A stretch of 64,000 nt of DNA from positions 1,426,001 through 1,490,000 of the forward strand of contig NZ_CP009244.1 in assembly GCF_001941425.1 (NCBI RefSeq), written 5' to 3'. The notes below the pieces were generated by a model. It saw nothing but the letters and a program-made list of their open reading frames with translations, was not told where the DNA came from and searched no databases. Within the stretch, counting starts at the first letter, position 1, and every line of letters begins with the position of its first letter. A program made the translations under genes and the position numbers. This document shows, piece by piece, positions 55,703 through 64,000 of the stretch. This DNA comes from Corynebacterium ammoniagenes DSM 20306. GTDB lineage: Bacteria > Actinomycetota > Actinomycetes > Mycobacteriales > Mycobacteriaceae.

Positions 55703-55864
55703 GAGGGGCGTTCGACTCGATACCTCACTATGATGGGTGGCTGAACCATTTGGTTAGCCTCATTGACGTTTGGCTTAGAACCCCATGACTCAAGCGGTTT
55801 GAAGGCAGCGAGTGGTGAGGAAAACCGAATGTTTAGTTCAAAACAACAAGGAATGGAGCTCCCT

Positions 55865-58681
55865 GTGACTGAAAGCTTGAACTCCTTTGACAGCAAGAAG
55901 ACTCTTGATGTCAAGGGCAAGGAATACACTTACTACGATATTACTGCCGTAAAGGGCCTCGAGAAGCTTCCATACTCTCTCAAGGTATTGGCAGAAAACC
56001 TGCTTCGTACGGAAGATGGCAAGAACGTAACCGAAGAGCACATCAACGCTCTTGCAAACTGGGATCCAGAAGCTGAGCCGGAGACTGAAATTCAGTTCAC
56101 CCCAGCTCGTGTTCTGATGCAGGACTTCACTGGTGTTCCATGTGTCGTCGACTTGGCAACCATGCGCGAGGCTGTTTCTGCTCTGGGTGGTACCCCAGAC
56201 CAGGTCAACCCGCTGAACCCAGCTGAGATGGTTATTGACCACTCCGTTATTACTGAAGCATTCGGCTCGACCGAAGCGCTTGAGAAGAACGTTGAAATTG
56301 AGTACCAGCGCAACGAAGAGCGCTACCAGTTCCTGCGTTGGGGCGCAGAGAACTTCTCCAACTTCAAGGTTGTTCCTCCAGGAACCGGTATTGTTCACCA
56401 GGTAAACATTGAGTACCTCGCTCGCGTAGTCTTCGACAACGACGGCTTGGCTTACCCAGATACCTGTATTGGTACCGACTCCCACACCACCATGGAAAAC
56501 GGCCTGGGCATTCTGGGCTGGGGCGTTGGCGGCATCGAGGCTGAGGCTGCAATGCTCGGTCAGCCAGTTTCCATGCTGATTCCAAAGGTTGTTGGCTTCA
56601 AGCTCACCGGCGATATTCCAGCTGGCGTTACCGCAACCGACGTGGTCTTGACCATTACCCAGATGCTGCGTGAGCACGGCGTAGTCCAGAAGTTCGTAGA
56701 GTTCTACGGCAATGGCGTTAAGTCCATCCCACTGGCTAACCGCGCAACCATCGGCAACATGTCCCCTGAGTTCGGTTCTACCGCGGCAATGTTCCCAATT
56801 GACGAGGAAACCATTAAGTACCTCGAGCTGACCGGTCGCCCACAGGAGCAGATCGATCGCGTTGAGGCTTACGCCAAGGCTCAGACCATGTGGCTGGAGC
56901 AGGACGCTGAAGAGGCTAAGTACTCCGAGTACCTCGAGCTTGACCTCAACACCGTTGTTCCTTCCATTGCTGGTCCTAAGCGTCCACAGGACCGCATCTT
57001 GCAGTCTGAGGCCAAGGAGCAGTTCCGTAAGGACTTGGGCAACTACACCACCGACGAAGTCATGGTGGATGAGACCTCTCACGAGGCAAAGCGCATGACC
57101 TCCGAGTCTGGTCTTGTTGAAAACGGCGACGATATCTCCGGCGGTCTCAACTACTCCCGCGCAGGTAAGGGCGAGTCCGCTGCGCAGGGCGCCAATGGAC
57201 GTCAGTCCAACCCAGTTATCGTTGAGTCTCCAAATGGCGGCGAATACACGCTGGACCACGGCATGGTTGCAATTGCATCCATCACCTCCTGTACCAACAC
57301 CTCTAACCCATCGGTCATGATTGGTGCTGGTCTGATTGCTCGTAAGGCAGCAGAGCTCGGTCTTGAGTCCAAGCCATGGGTAAAGACCATTTGTGCTCCT
57401 GGTTCCCAGGTTGTTGACGGTTACTTCCGTCGCGCAGACCTGTGGAAGGACCTTGAGGCAATGGGCTTCTATCTCTCTGGCTTCGGTTGCACCACCTGTA
57501 TTGGTAACACCGGCCCACTGCCAGATGAGATCTCTGACGCCATCAACGAAAACGACTTGGCAGCAACCGCAGTTCTGTCCGGTAACCGTAACTTCGAAGG
57601 CCGCATCTCCCCTGACGTGAAGATGAACTACTTGGCTTCGCCAATCATGGTTATCGCTTACGCTATCGCGGGCACCATGGACTTCGACTTCGAAAACGAT
57701 GCTCTGGGTCAGGACAAGGACGGCAACGATGTCTTCTTGAAGGACATCTGGCCATCCACCGAAGAGATTGAAGCAACCATCCAGGAAGCTATCTCTCGCG
57801 AAATGTACGAAGCTGACTACGCTGACGTCTTCAAGGGCGACGATGCATGGCGCAACTTGGATGTTCCAGAAGGCGAGACCTTCAAGTGGGATGAAGATTC
57901 CACCTACATCCGCAAGGCACCATACTTCGACAACATGGGCGAAGAGCCTGAGCCAGTTGAAGACATCAAGGGCGCTCGCGTTCTGGTCAAGTTGGGCGAC
58001 TCGGTCACCACTGACCACATCTCCCCTGCTTCCGCCATTAAGCCAGGCACCCCAGCTGCTAAGTACTTGGATGAGCACGGCGTTGAGCGCGTGGACTACA
58101 ACTCCTTGGGTTCCCGTCGTGGTAACCACGAGGTCATGGTTCGCGGTACCTTTGCTAACATCCGTTTGGCTAACCAGCTCGTCGATGTCACCGGTGGCTA
58201 CACCCTTGACTTCACCCAGGATGATGCACCACAGGCGTTCATCTACGATGCGTCTGTTAACTACCAGGAAGCTGGCATCCCGCTGGTAGTCCTCGGTGGT
58301 AAGGAGTACGGCTCCGGTTCGTCCCGTGACTGGGCTGCTAAGGGCACCAACCTGCTTGGTGTTAAGGCAGTTATCGTTGAGTCCTTCGAGCGTATTCACC
58401 GCTCCAACCTCATCGGTATGGGCGTTGTTCCACTGCAGTTCCCTGAGGGCGAGTCCCACGAGTCTTTGGGCCTCGACGGCCACGAGACCTTCGACATCGA
58501 GGGCCTTGAGGACATGAACAACGGCGATGTTCCAAAGACCGTTAAGGTCACCGCAACCAAGGATTCGGGCGACAAGGTTGAGTTTGACGCAACCGTTCGT
58601 ATCGATACCCCAGGTGAGGCTGACTACTTCCGCCACGGCGGTATTCTGCAGTACGTTCTGCGTCAGATGGTCAAGTCCTAA
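55865..58681 (+). CDS. acn: aconitate hydratase
   Basis: TCA-cycle enzyme interconverting citrate and isocitrate with a [4Fe-4S] cluster. The 938-residue protein is the AcnA/IRP type: cluster cysteines in [11 protein letters not shown] and [20 protein letters not shown] near the first domain, and the C-terminal swivel-domain loop [15 protein letters not shown] 55865 is selected because GGAG stands 7 bases before it; the ATG four codons upstream has AAGGA too close. Codon use is strongly biased, as in highly expressed genes. Regulated by AcnR, whose gene follows, and separated from it by a terminator. Confidence 0.95.
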   Translation: MTESLNSFDSKKTLDVKGKEYTYYDITAVKGLEKLPYSLKVLAENLLRTEDGKNVTEEHINALANWDPEAEPETEIQFTPARVLMQDFTGVPCVVDLATMREAVSALGGTPDQVNPLNPAEMVIDHSVITEAFGSTEALEKNVEIEYQRNEERYQFLRWGAENFSNFKVVPPGTGIVHQVNIEYLARVVFDNDGLAYPDTCIGTDSHTTMENGLGILGWGVGGIEAEAAMLGQPVSMLIPKVVGFKLTGDIPAGVTATDVVLTITQMLREHGVVQKFVEFYGNGVKSIPLANRATIGNMSPEFGSTAAMFPIDEETIKYLELTGRPQEQIDRVEAYAKAQTMWLEQDAEEAKYSEYLELDLNTVVPSIAGPKRPQDRILQSEAKEQFRKDLGNYTTDEVMVDETSHEAKRMTSESGLVENGDDISGGLNYSRAGKGESAAQGANGRQSNPVIVESPNGGEYTLDHGMVAIASITSCTNTSNPSVMIGAGLIARKAAELGLESKPWVKTICAPGSQVVDGYFRRADLWKDLEAMGFYLSGFGCTTCIGNTGPLPDEISDAINENDLAATAVLSGNRNFEGRISPDVKMNYLASPIMVIAYAIAGTMDFDFENDALGQDKDGNDVFLKDIWPSTEEIEATIQEAISREMYEADYADVFKGDDAWRNLDVPEGETFKWDEDSTYIRKAPYFDNMGEEPEPVEDIKGARVLVKLGDSVTTDHISPASAIKPGTPAAKYLDEHGVERVDYNSLGSRRGNHEVMVRGTFANIRLANQLVDVTGGYTLDFTQDDAPQAFIYDASVNYQEAGIPLVVLGGKEYGSGSSRDWAAKGTNLLGVKAVIVESFERIHRSNLIGMGVVPLQFPEGESHESLGLDGHETFDIEGLEDMNNGDVPKTVKVTATKDSGDKVEFDATVRIDTPGEADYFRHGGILQYVLRQMVKS

Positions 58682-58746
58682 GCTAGACGCTGACTAATGC
58701 AGTCACACATCGTTGAGCATTCACGCTTAGCGATGGCTGAAGGCTA

Positions 58747-58781
58747 AAGCGGGGCCACGATTACAGTTCGTGGCCCCGCTT
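58747..58781 (+). terminator. intrinsic terminator between acn and acnR
   Basis: 14-bp GC-rich perfect stem (58747-58760 with 58768-58781), 7-base loop, followed by CCTTTTTCCC. Confidence 0.9.
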
Positions 58782-58850
58782 CCTTTTTCCCTTTAGATTT
58801 TCCATCTTTTTCTCTATTTCCCATTAACTTCAAAGGAGCAGGCGAAGCTT

Positions 58851-59438
58851 ATGCCAATCATTAGCGATGAAGAGCTCCACCGTCGTCGTCATGACATCTT
58901 GGTGGGTGCACGCAAGTGTTTTGCGGAGCATGGCTATGAAGGCGCAACTGTTCGCCTGCTCGAGGAGGCCACGGGGAAATCCCGCGGCGCAATCTTCCAC
59001 CACTTCGGTGATAAAGAATCCTTGTTTCTAGCGCTGGCTAAAGAAGACACCCTGCGCCAGGCTGAAGTCGTTGCCAACAATGGTCTGGTTGAGGTGATGC
59101 GCGAGATGCTGCGCCACCCAGAACGCCATGATTGGTTGGCCACGCGCCTCGAAGTCGCATCCCTTGTGCGCACCGACCCATCGTTTCGCACGCGCTGGAA
59201 AGACCAGCAGTCCATCCTGGATGAGGCGATGCGCGATCGCCTCCGCTCTAAAGCCGAGCAAGGCCGCGTGCGCGGTGATATCTCCGTTGGAACGCTGATG
59301 GTCTATCTACAGACCTTCATGGACGGTTTCATCTCTCGGCTTGTCCAAGGCGATACTGATGACTTAGAGGCCGTGTTGGATATCGTCGAGCACTCCATTC
59401 GGACTGCTACGTCATCTGAGATAAACACGGACATTTAA
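58851..59438 (+). CDS. acnR: TetR-family repressor of aconitase AcnR
   Basis: 195-residue TetR-type regulator. The DNA-binding domain covers residues 1-55 with the helix-turn-helix GATVRLLEEATGKSRGAIFHHF, and the rest is the all-helical ligand/dimer domain. In C. glutamicum AcnR represses acn and binds citrate/Mg2+ as effector. Here the gene directly follows acn, and a matching operator lies upstream of acn. CAAAGGAG precedes the ATG at a suitable distance. Ends at a terminator. Confidence 0.94.
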   Translation: MPIISDEELHRRRHDILVGARKCFAEHGYEGATVRLLEEATGKSRGAIFHHFGDKESLFLALAKEDTLRQAEVVANNGLVEVMREMLRHPERHDWLATRLEVASLVRTDPSFRTRWKDQQSILDEAMRDRLRSKAEQGRVRGDISVGTLMVYLQTFMDGFISRLVQGDTDDLEAVLDIVEHSIRTATSSEINTDI

Positions 59439-59464
59439 TCCAGTCAGAGTCCTTAACACAGCAC

Positions 59465-59503
59465 AAGGCCGGGCGCATCCATAAACAGGACGCGCCCGGC
59501 CTT
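59465..59503 (+). terminator. intrinsic terminator after acnR
   Basis: 12-bp perfect GC stem (59465-59476 with 59492-59503), 15-base loop, followed by TTCATAA. It also serves as a possible terminator for the convergent SDR gene. Confidence 0.82.
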
Positions 59504-59543
59504 TTCATAATTTGATTCAGCCAGAATTATCTAGCTTCAGACT

Positions 59544-60221
59544 TTAGGACTCCCAGATGCTCGATACTGGCTTGTCACCGGTGTAGAACTCTAGTGGCGC
59601 ATGTGGTGGCACCTTATCCTCGTTAACGATCTCGGCGATGACATCAGCAACCAAGTCGCGTGGGGTTTCCACGTCACTATCGCGGGTGCTACCGGGGTCG
59701 GAAACGGTAATGCCAGTAGCAGAATCATCCGTCAATACTCCGGGGCCCAAGATAACGCTGCTGAGCTTGGATGCATTGATGTGGTTGTCGGCTTGTTTCT
59801 TGGATTCCACATAGGAATACCAGGAGCCGCCATCATCTTCTACTTCGTTTTCAGTCGCGCCCATGTAAGAAATCATAACGAGACGTGGTGCTCTATCACC
59901 CAAAGATTCCATACCGTCGACCAAAGCAACGGCACCGTCACGGTCAACTGCAAAAGTTAGATCCGCGCCGCCGCGACCACCATTGCCGGCACCCCAGACG
60001 ACGACATCAGAGCCATCGACAAGCTTTGCCCAATCTTCTGGGCTTTGCTCGGTAATGTCTGCAATAACTGGGGTTGCCCCGAGCTTTTCTAGCTCTGGCT
60101 TGTAGTCGGGGTTGCGGACAAGAGAGTGCACCTCATGTCCCTTTTCAATGAGCTTCGGAGTGGTCAACAGGCCAATCTTGCCGTGACCACCGATGTACAA
60201 AACTTTCTTGCTATCAGTCAT
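59544..60221 (-). CDS. atypical SDR/NAD(P)-binding protein (YwnB/NmrA-like)
   Basis: A 225-residue NAD(P)-binding protein with N-terminal motif VLYIGGHGKIGLLTTPKL (G-x-x-G-x-x-G variant), the second-strand RNPDYKPEL for NADP preference, ADITE, and a central MISYMGATE; the Y-x3-K position reads SYVESKK. Typical of NAD(P)H-binding SDR_a5 proteins acting as redox sensors or ubiquinone-type oxidoreductases; function unknown. Start ATG 60221 (MTDSKKV) is a choice among ATG 60233, GTG 60230 and 60221; a G-rich sequence makes the ribosome binding site ambiguous. Confidence 0.83.
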   Translation of the reverse strand: MTDSKKVLYIGGHGKIGLLTTPKLIEKGHEVHSLVRNPDYKPELEKLGATPVIADITEQSPEDWAKLVDGSDVVVWGAGNGGRGGADLTFAVDRDGAVALVDGMESLGDRAPRLVMISYMGATENEVEDDGGSWYSYVESKKQADNHINASKLSSVILGPGVLTDDSATGITVSDPGSTRDSDVETPRDLVADVIAEIVNEDKVPPHAPLEFYTGDKPVSSIWES

Positions 60222-60405
60222 ATCCCCCACCATAACCGCGTTTAGGATCTATTCCCACTGTTTCTAAAATGGCTCGCAAAGTGGCGGTAGGAAACTCAGC
60301 GGCGAACGTCACACAAATGCTGAGCAAAGTAAGTTCACCCACCTTATAAGCGCAGCTGCCGAGCCTGTTAACGCCTGTGAATCATCCCTAGCTAGGATGT
60401 TATTT

Positions 60406-60675
60406 ATGATTGCCATCATGACTGTTACCGGTGCCGACCGCACTGGAATTATTGCCCAAGTAACCACCGCCCTCGCCGAGCTCAATGTCAACATCGTCGA
60501 TGTCTCCCAGACCTTGATGTCGGGATATTTCACCATGATCTTGCGCGTGGAGATTCTCGATTCCGAGGTTTCCATCCAAAAGATTCAGGATCATATGAAG
60601 CCGGTTGAGGAAAAGACGCAGCAGGTCATCCGCATTCAATCGGAAGATCTGTTTACTGCGATGAACGAAATTTAA
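60406..60675 (+). CDS. ACT domain protein (UPF0237 family)
   Basis: An 89-residue protein with a single ACT domain (MTVTGADRTGIIAQVTTALAE), which usually binds amino acids. Of three in-frame ATGs, 60406 has AGGA eight bases upstream and yields the family length. It lies 17 bases before the UPF0210 gene, and the two are paired in many bacteria, so a regulatory role for the partner is likely but not shown. Confidence 0.88.
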   Translation: MIAIMTVTGADRTGIIAQVTTALAELNVNIVDVSQTLMSGYFTMILRVEILDSEVSIQKIQDHMKPVEEKTQQVIRIQSEDLFTAMNEI

Positions 60676-60692
60676 AGGGAGCCGCATAAACA

Positions 60693-62051
60693 ATGGCATT
60701 TGAAACACACGGCATCCTCGACACCATCGAGATGATTGAGAAGTACCGTCTCGATATTCGTACGGTGACCATGGGCATTTCCCTGCTGGGTTGCACGCGC
60801 ACCACCATGGAAGAGACCTGCCAAGCAATCTACGACCGCGTCACCACCCAGGCTGAGCACCTGGTGGAGGTATGCGAGGGCATCGAAGCTGAGCTGGGCA
60901 TTCCGATTGTTAATAAGCGCATCTCCGTGACCCCCATCTCCTTGGTGGTTGCCGGAGTTGACGGGGATCCAGTCGATGCCGCGAAGGCTTTGGATAAGGC
61001 TGCGAAAAAGGTTGGTGTCAACTTCGTCGGCGGCTATTCCGCGCTGGTAGAAAAGGGCGCGACGACAGCGGAAAAGAAGCTTATTAGCTCCATTCCGGAA
61101 GCATTGGCAACAACCGATGTGGTCTGTTCTTCGGTCAATATTGCCTCGTCCCGCGCTGGTATCAACATGAATGCCGCGGCCAAGATGGGCGAGGTTATTA
61201 AAGAATCCGCGGAACTGACCAAGGATAACTCCGCCATTGCGTGCGCCAAGTTGGTTGTCTTTGCCAACTCCGTGGGCGATAACCCATTTATGGCAGGTGC
61301 TTTCCACGGCATTGAAGAGCCAGACTGCGTCGTCTCCGTCGGTGTCTCTGGCCCCGGCGTTGTAGACCGCGCGTTGGGCAACCTCACCGGTGCAACGTTG
61401 GATCAGGTTGCAGAAGAGATTAAGAAGGCAGCCTTTAAGATCACCCGCGCTGGTCAATTGGTGGGCAACATGGCCGCTGAGCGCTTGGGAGTTCCCTTCG
61501 GCATCGTGGACTTGTCTTTGGCTCCGACCGCCGAGTTGGGTGACTCCGTTGCACACATCTTGGAGCACATGGGCTTGGATCAAGTCGGTACCCACGGCAC
61601 CACCGCTGCTTTGGCATTGCTTAACGATGCCGTCAAGAAGGGCGGCATGATGGCATGCTCCCGCGTTGGTGGCCTATCTGGTTCCTTTATCCCTGTCTCC
61701 GAAGATAAGGGCATGATCGATGCCGTTCGCTCCGGCTCCATCACCCTGGACAAGTTAGAAGCCATGACGGCCATTTGTTCCGTCGGCTTTGACATGGTGG
61801 CGCTACCCGGTGATACCTCGGCTTCTACCATCGCCGGCATGATTGCTGATGAAGCAGCCATCGGTGTGATGAACCACAAGACGACCGCTGTCCGCGTCAT
61901 CCCGGTTCCGGGCAAGACCGTGGGTGATGAGGTCAACTTTGGCGGGCTACTCGGCTACGCGCCGATTATTCCAGTCAATACAGTCGGCAACTCCGAATTC
62001 ATCTCTCGCGGTGGATTCATCCCAGCACCGGTGCACGGGTTTAGGAATTAA
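60693..62051 (+). CDS. UPF0210 (DUF711, PFL-like) protein
   Basis: A 452-residue protein of the DUF711 family, a divergent relative of the glycyl radical enzyme fold that lacks the usual radical site. Segments such as [57 protein letters not shown] ([19 protein letters not shown]) and LYAP-like ends are family-typical. Biochemical function is unknown. It follows the ACT gene with a ribosome binding site GGGAG before the ATG, in one operon. Confidence 0.9.
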   Translation: MAFETHGILDTIEMIEKYRLDIRTVTMGISLLGCTRTTMEETCQAIYDRVTTQAEHLVEVCEGIEAELGIPIVNKRISVTPISLVVAGVDGDPVDAAKALDKAAKKVGVNFVGGYSALVEKGATTAEKKLISSIPEALATTDVVCSSVNIASSRAGINMNAAAKMGEVIKESAELTKDNSAIACAKLVVFANSVGDNPFMAGAFHGIEEPDCVVSVGVSGPGVVDRALGNLTGATLDQVAEEIKKAAFKITRAGQLVGNMAAERLGVPFGIVDLSLAPTAELGDSVAHILEHMGLDQVGTHGTTAALALLNDAVKKGGMMACSRVGGLSGSFIPVSEDKGMIDAVRSGSITLDKLEAMTAICSVGFDMVALPGDTSASTIAGMIADEAAIGVMNHKTTAVRVIPVPGKTVGDEVNFGGLLGYAPIIPVNTVGNSEFISRGGFIPAPVHGFRN

Positions 62052-62086
62052 GAACCAGCCGTGGCGTGGATGAAGAGCACGTGCGT

Positions 62087-63307
62087 CTAAGCCGTCATCG
62101 CACCATATCGTGTCCGCAACTTGCTTTCTTGTCTCCCCGCTACGGTGCAGCCCAATTGCAACAGGCGCATTGCACGCTCAGAGGCATCAACCAGCAAGTC
62201 GCGGCCATCGCGAACTGCATCTTCTAGATCCATCGGGATAGTCATGATTGACTGCACTGCGCCAATTCCAACATCATGAACGGTTGGTGCGCCTTCGCCC
62301 AAAGATCCAGCAAGCCCCATCAGTGGCACGCCAGTCTTTTGGCAACGGCGCGCAATTTCCGCCGGGACCTTGCCGCGCGGGGTTTGGAAATCAATCGCAC
62401 CTTCCGCAGTTATCACCAGGTCTGCTACGCAGATCAGCTCATCCAGGTTGCGCTCCGCTGGAAGCTGTTCCAGCAAAACATTGAAACGTTCACCGGCCAC
62501 GGCCCCTAAAGCCATCAACCCTGCGCCGAGTCCACCAGAAGCACCTGAGCCAGGGCCTTTGTGAAGGTCGGCTACGGATTTGAAGGTATCAGCAAGCAAA
62601 TCTGCCCAGCCGCTCAAGCCTTCTGCTAACTCTTTGACCTGTGCCTTGCTCGCGCCCTTCTGTGGGCCGAAGACACGGGCAACACCGCGCTTGCCGGTTA
62701 GAACATTGTGCCGGTTGCAGGCCATGGTGATAGAGACATCGCGCAGCCGTGGATTCATCTCGGAGGTATCAAGACTCTTGGCGTGAACCAGATTCGAGCC
62801 GCCACGTTTGACCTTTTCACCATTTTTATCCAGCGCATTGACACCGAGAGCTTCCAGTGCGCCCGCGCCGCCATCGGATGTGCCGGAATCACCACAGCCG
62901 ACGACAATCTTTGTGCAGCCATGTGCAATCATGATGTTGATCAGCTCACCCACACCATAAGTGGTGGTGGCACCGGGGTTACGCATATCCCTGGGCACCA
63001 AGGTCAAACCCGCGCAGGATGCCATTTCCATGACACCGACGCCAGATTCCGGAAACTCAACCCACGTGGCTTGGACTTTCTGGCCCACTGGTCCAGTTAC
63101 AGTTTCTGTATGCGACACCGCACCGTGGCGCTGCGCGAGAATCTCCACCGTGCCCTCGCCGCCATCTGGGACGGGGAAAGTGTCCACGCGTGAGCCTGGT
63201 AGTACACGGCGAATGCCGGCGGCAATCGCGTCAGCGACTTCAATCGCCGACAGGGATTCTTTGAATCCAGAAGGTGCGACGAGGATACGTTCAGGTGCGT
63301 ACAACAT
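62087..63307 (-). CDS. glxK: glycerate kinase
   Basis: Class II glycerate kinase (GarK/GlxK family), phosphorylating D-glycerate for entry into glycolysis. The 406-residue protein contains ILVAPSGFKESLSAIEVADAI, the VPDGGEGTVE loop, GATTTYGVGELI, GCGDSGTSDGGAGAL and GSGASGGLGAGL, all conserved in the family. AAGGAG is eight bases before ATG 63307. It follows the SLC13-type transporter by 39 bases, and both may serve uptake and use of a carboxylate such as glycerate. Confidence 0.92.
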   Translation of the reverse strand: MLYAPERILVAPSGFKESLSAIEVADAIAAGIRRVLPGSRVDTFPVPDGGEGTVEILAQRHGAVSHTETVTGPVGQKVQATWVEFPESGVGVMEMASCAGLTLVPRDMRNPGATTTYGVGELINIMIAHGCTKIVVGCGDSGTSDGGAGALEALGVNALDKNGEKVKRGGSNLVHAKSLDTSEMNPRLRDVSITMACNRHNVLTGKRGVARVFGPQKGASKAQVKELAEGLSGWADLLADTFKSVADLHKGPGSGASGGLGAGLMALGAVAGERFNVLLEQLPAERNLDELICVADLVITAEGAIDFQTPRGKVPAEIARRCQKTGVPLMGLAGSLGEGAPTVHDVGIGAVQSIMTIPMDLEDAVRDGRDLLVDASERAMRLLQLGCTVAGRQESKLRTRYGAMTA

Positions 63308-63346
63308 AAGAGTTACTCCTTGAAAGAAATGAGATTCGGCTGAGAT

Positions 63347-64000
63347 TTACAGGTAGAGGTTGAGGCCGAGTGCCGGCCATATGAGCCAGGCGAATAACGC
63401 CATGACAATGAGATGGATGGGAAAGAGAACCGCTGCCACACGCATGAGTTCGCGGTTAGAAAATGGCGCGGGCTCGTGGCCAGAAAAGATCGCCAGTGGC
63501 TTCGCCGAGGAAGGCAAGGTGTGACAAAAGCCCGCTGCCACCGTGGAGATAAACGCCACCGCCACGGGATTGGCGCCAATCGCGGGTGCCGTGGCCACCA
63601 CCAGTGGAATCAGAACCGCTGAGCGTGCCGAGCGTGACTGGATGACGAGATGTGCTGCGGAAGAAACAATGATGACCAAAGCTACGAACATGGTCGGGTG
63701 TGCTGACCCCAGGATTGCAGTGGCTAGAACATCTGCCGCGCCCGACGACAGCAGTGCCCCGCTCATAGCGATGGTTGCTGCCATAAACAACAGCAAGTTC
63801 CACGGAACCTGGCGGATCGTGTCTTTGAAGTCCACGGTGCCCATTTGTGGCGAGCAAATCAGCAACGCCGCCAAAACTGCGACCAAAGCTGGGTCAATGC
63901 CGTGTAAGGATTCGCTAAACCACAGCGCCACTGCCGCGCCAAGGATGGCAATCGTTCGCTGCTGCCCAGAAGACAGTGGCCCGGTAACGCCGTCACCAAA
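63347..64000 (-). CDS. SLC13/DASS-type anion transporter (N-terminus outside window)
   Basis: The frame is open to the window end; only the last 217 residues are seen. They contain about five hydrophobic helices and motifs VPWNLLLFMAATIAMSGAL, SAAHLVIQSRSARSAVLIP (an S-R-S loop) and CHTLPSSAKPLAIFSG, which fit the divalent anion:Na+ symporter family (citrate, succinate, or related). Upstream of the glycerate kinase gene on the same strand. Substrate uncertain. Confidence 0.75.
   Translation of the reverse strand, partial: FGDGVTGPLSSGQQRTIAILGAAVALWFSESLHGIDPALVAVLAALLICSPQMGTVDFKDTIRQVPWNLLLFMAATIAMSGALLSSGAADVLATAILGSAHPTMFVALVIIVSSAAHLVIQSRSARSAVLIPLVVATAPAIGANPVAVAFISTVAAGFCHTLPSSAKPLAIFSGHEPAPFSNRELMRVAAVLFPIHLIVMALFAWLIWPALGLNLYL

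Noticed and set aside
55700..55730. Iron-regulator (AraC-type RipA) site at the acn promoter
   Set aside because: GGGCG is followed by the wrong half-site; it does not fit RRGCGN4RYGAC.
55838..58636. A 932-codon open frame antisense to acn
   Set aside because: It mirrors the biased codon use of the highly expressed acn gene, has no ribosome binding site or domain, and acn itself is certain.
60672..61595. A 307-codon leftward frame over the UPF0210 gene
   Set aside because: Antisense shadow; the UPF0210 protein is clearly conserved on the other strand.
1..64000. Prophage, integrative element or insertion sequence
   Set aside because: No integrase, transposase, phage structural gene or flanking direct repeat was seen; the single tRNA-Leu has no duplicated 3' end nearby.

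Overview
The window reads as a chromosomal segment of a moderate-GC Corynebacterium. The support is a set of lineage-specific genes: mycothiol ligase (mshC), a Pup/PafA/Dop/ARC pupylation system with no 20S proteasome genes, aconitase with its TetR repressor AcnR, RbpA, separate (unfused) lnt and ppm1 genes, and a RipA-like NlpC/P60 hydrolase beside an Rv1476-like gene. Gene order resembles what I recall of C. glutamicum and, in blocks, M. tuberculosis. The species is not determined; an ammoniagenes/stationis-type relative is only a guess.

Layout. 1-9.1 kb: edge-truncated DEAD-box helicase, gnd, a thioesterase, corA, a methyltransferase, ndh, then a UfaA1/CFA-synthase-like protein with a degraded cofactor motif, a short ORF overlapping a hairpin, and an SRPBCC protein. 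9.1-12.6 kb: an MHS-type transporter, about 0.9 kb of apparently non-coding DNA with two perfect 14-bp palindromes, and a Cys-rich small protein with a YceI protein. 12.6-18.6 kb: rbpA behind a SigH-like promoter, then a leftward fxsA-lnt-ppm1-ugpC-like cluster for envelope and lipoprotein work, and a CobG-like protein without iron-sulfur/siroheme cysteines. 18.6-33.8 kb: SDR, Xaa-Pro dipeptidase and a leaderless-secretion-type S1 protease, then a long leftward series trmI, arc, dop, pup, pafA, pafBC (fused), tatA, tatC, helY. 33.9-44.4 kb: M18 aminopeptidase, RecB-like nuclease, fhs, aspA, hisE-hisG, HAD phosphatase, an acidic hypothetical, mshC, uppP. 44.4-51.4 kb: lipoprotein-pyrD, a PEBP operon, tRNA-Leu(GAG), a TVP38-type membrane protein, and three poorly characterised genes packed tail to tail. 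51.4-60 kb: ferrochelatase, the RipA-like hydrolase with a structured 5' leader, the Rv1476-like protein, and acn-acnR with a recognisable AcnR operator. 60-64 kb: ACT-domain/UPF0210 pair, glycerate kinase and an SLC13-type transporter cut by the window end.

No insertion sequence, prophage, integrase, CRISPR array or rRNA was seen; this is mostly conserved core chromosome. The points most worth following are the proteasome-less pupylation locus with fused PafBC, the hairpin leader that can hide the ribosome binding site of the RipA-like gene, the short ORF/hairpin at 8.3 kb between a CFA-like pseudoenzyme and an SRPBCC gene, the palindrome-bearing gap near 10.5-11.4 kb, and the long Q/N/P-rich tails on TatA and TatC.
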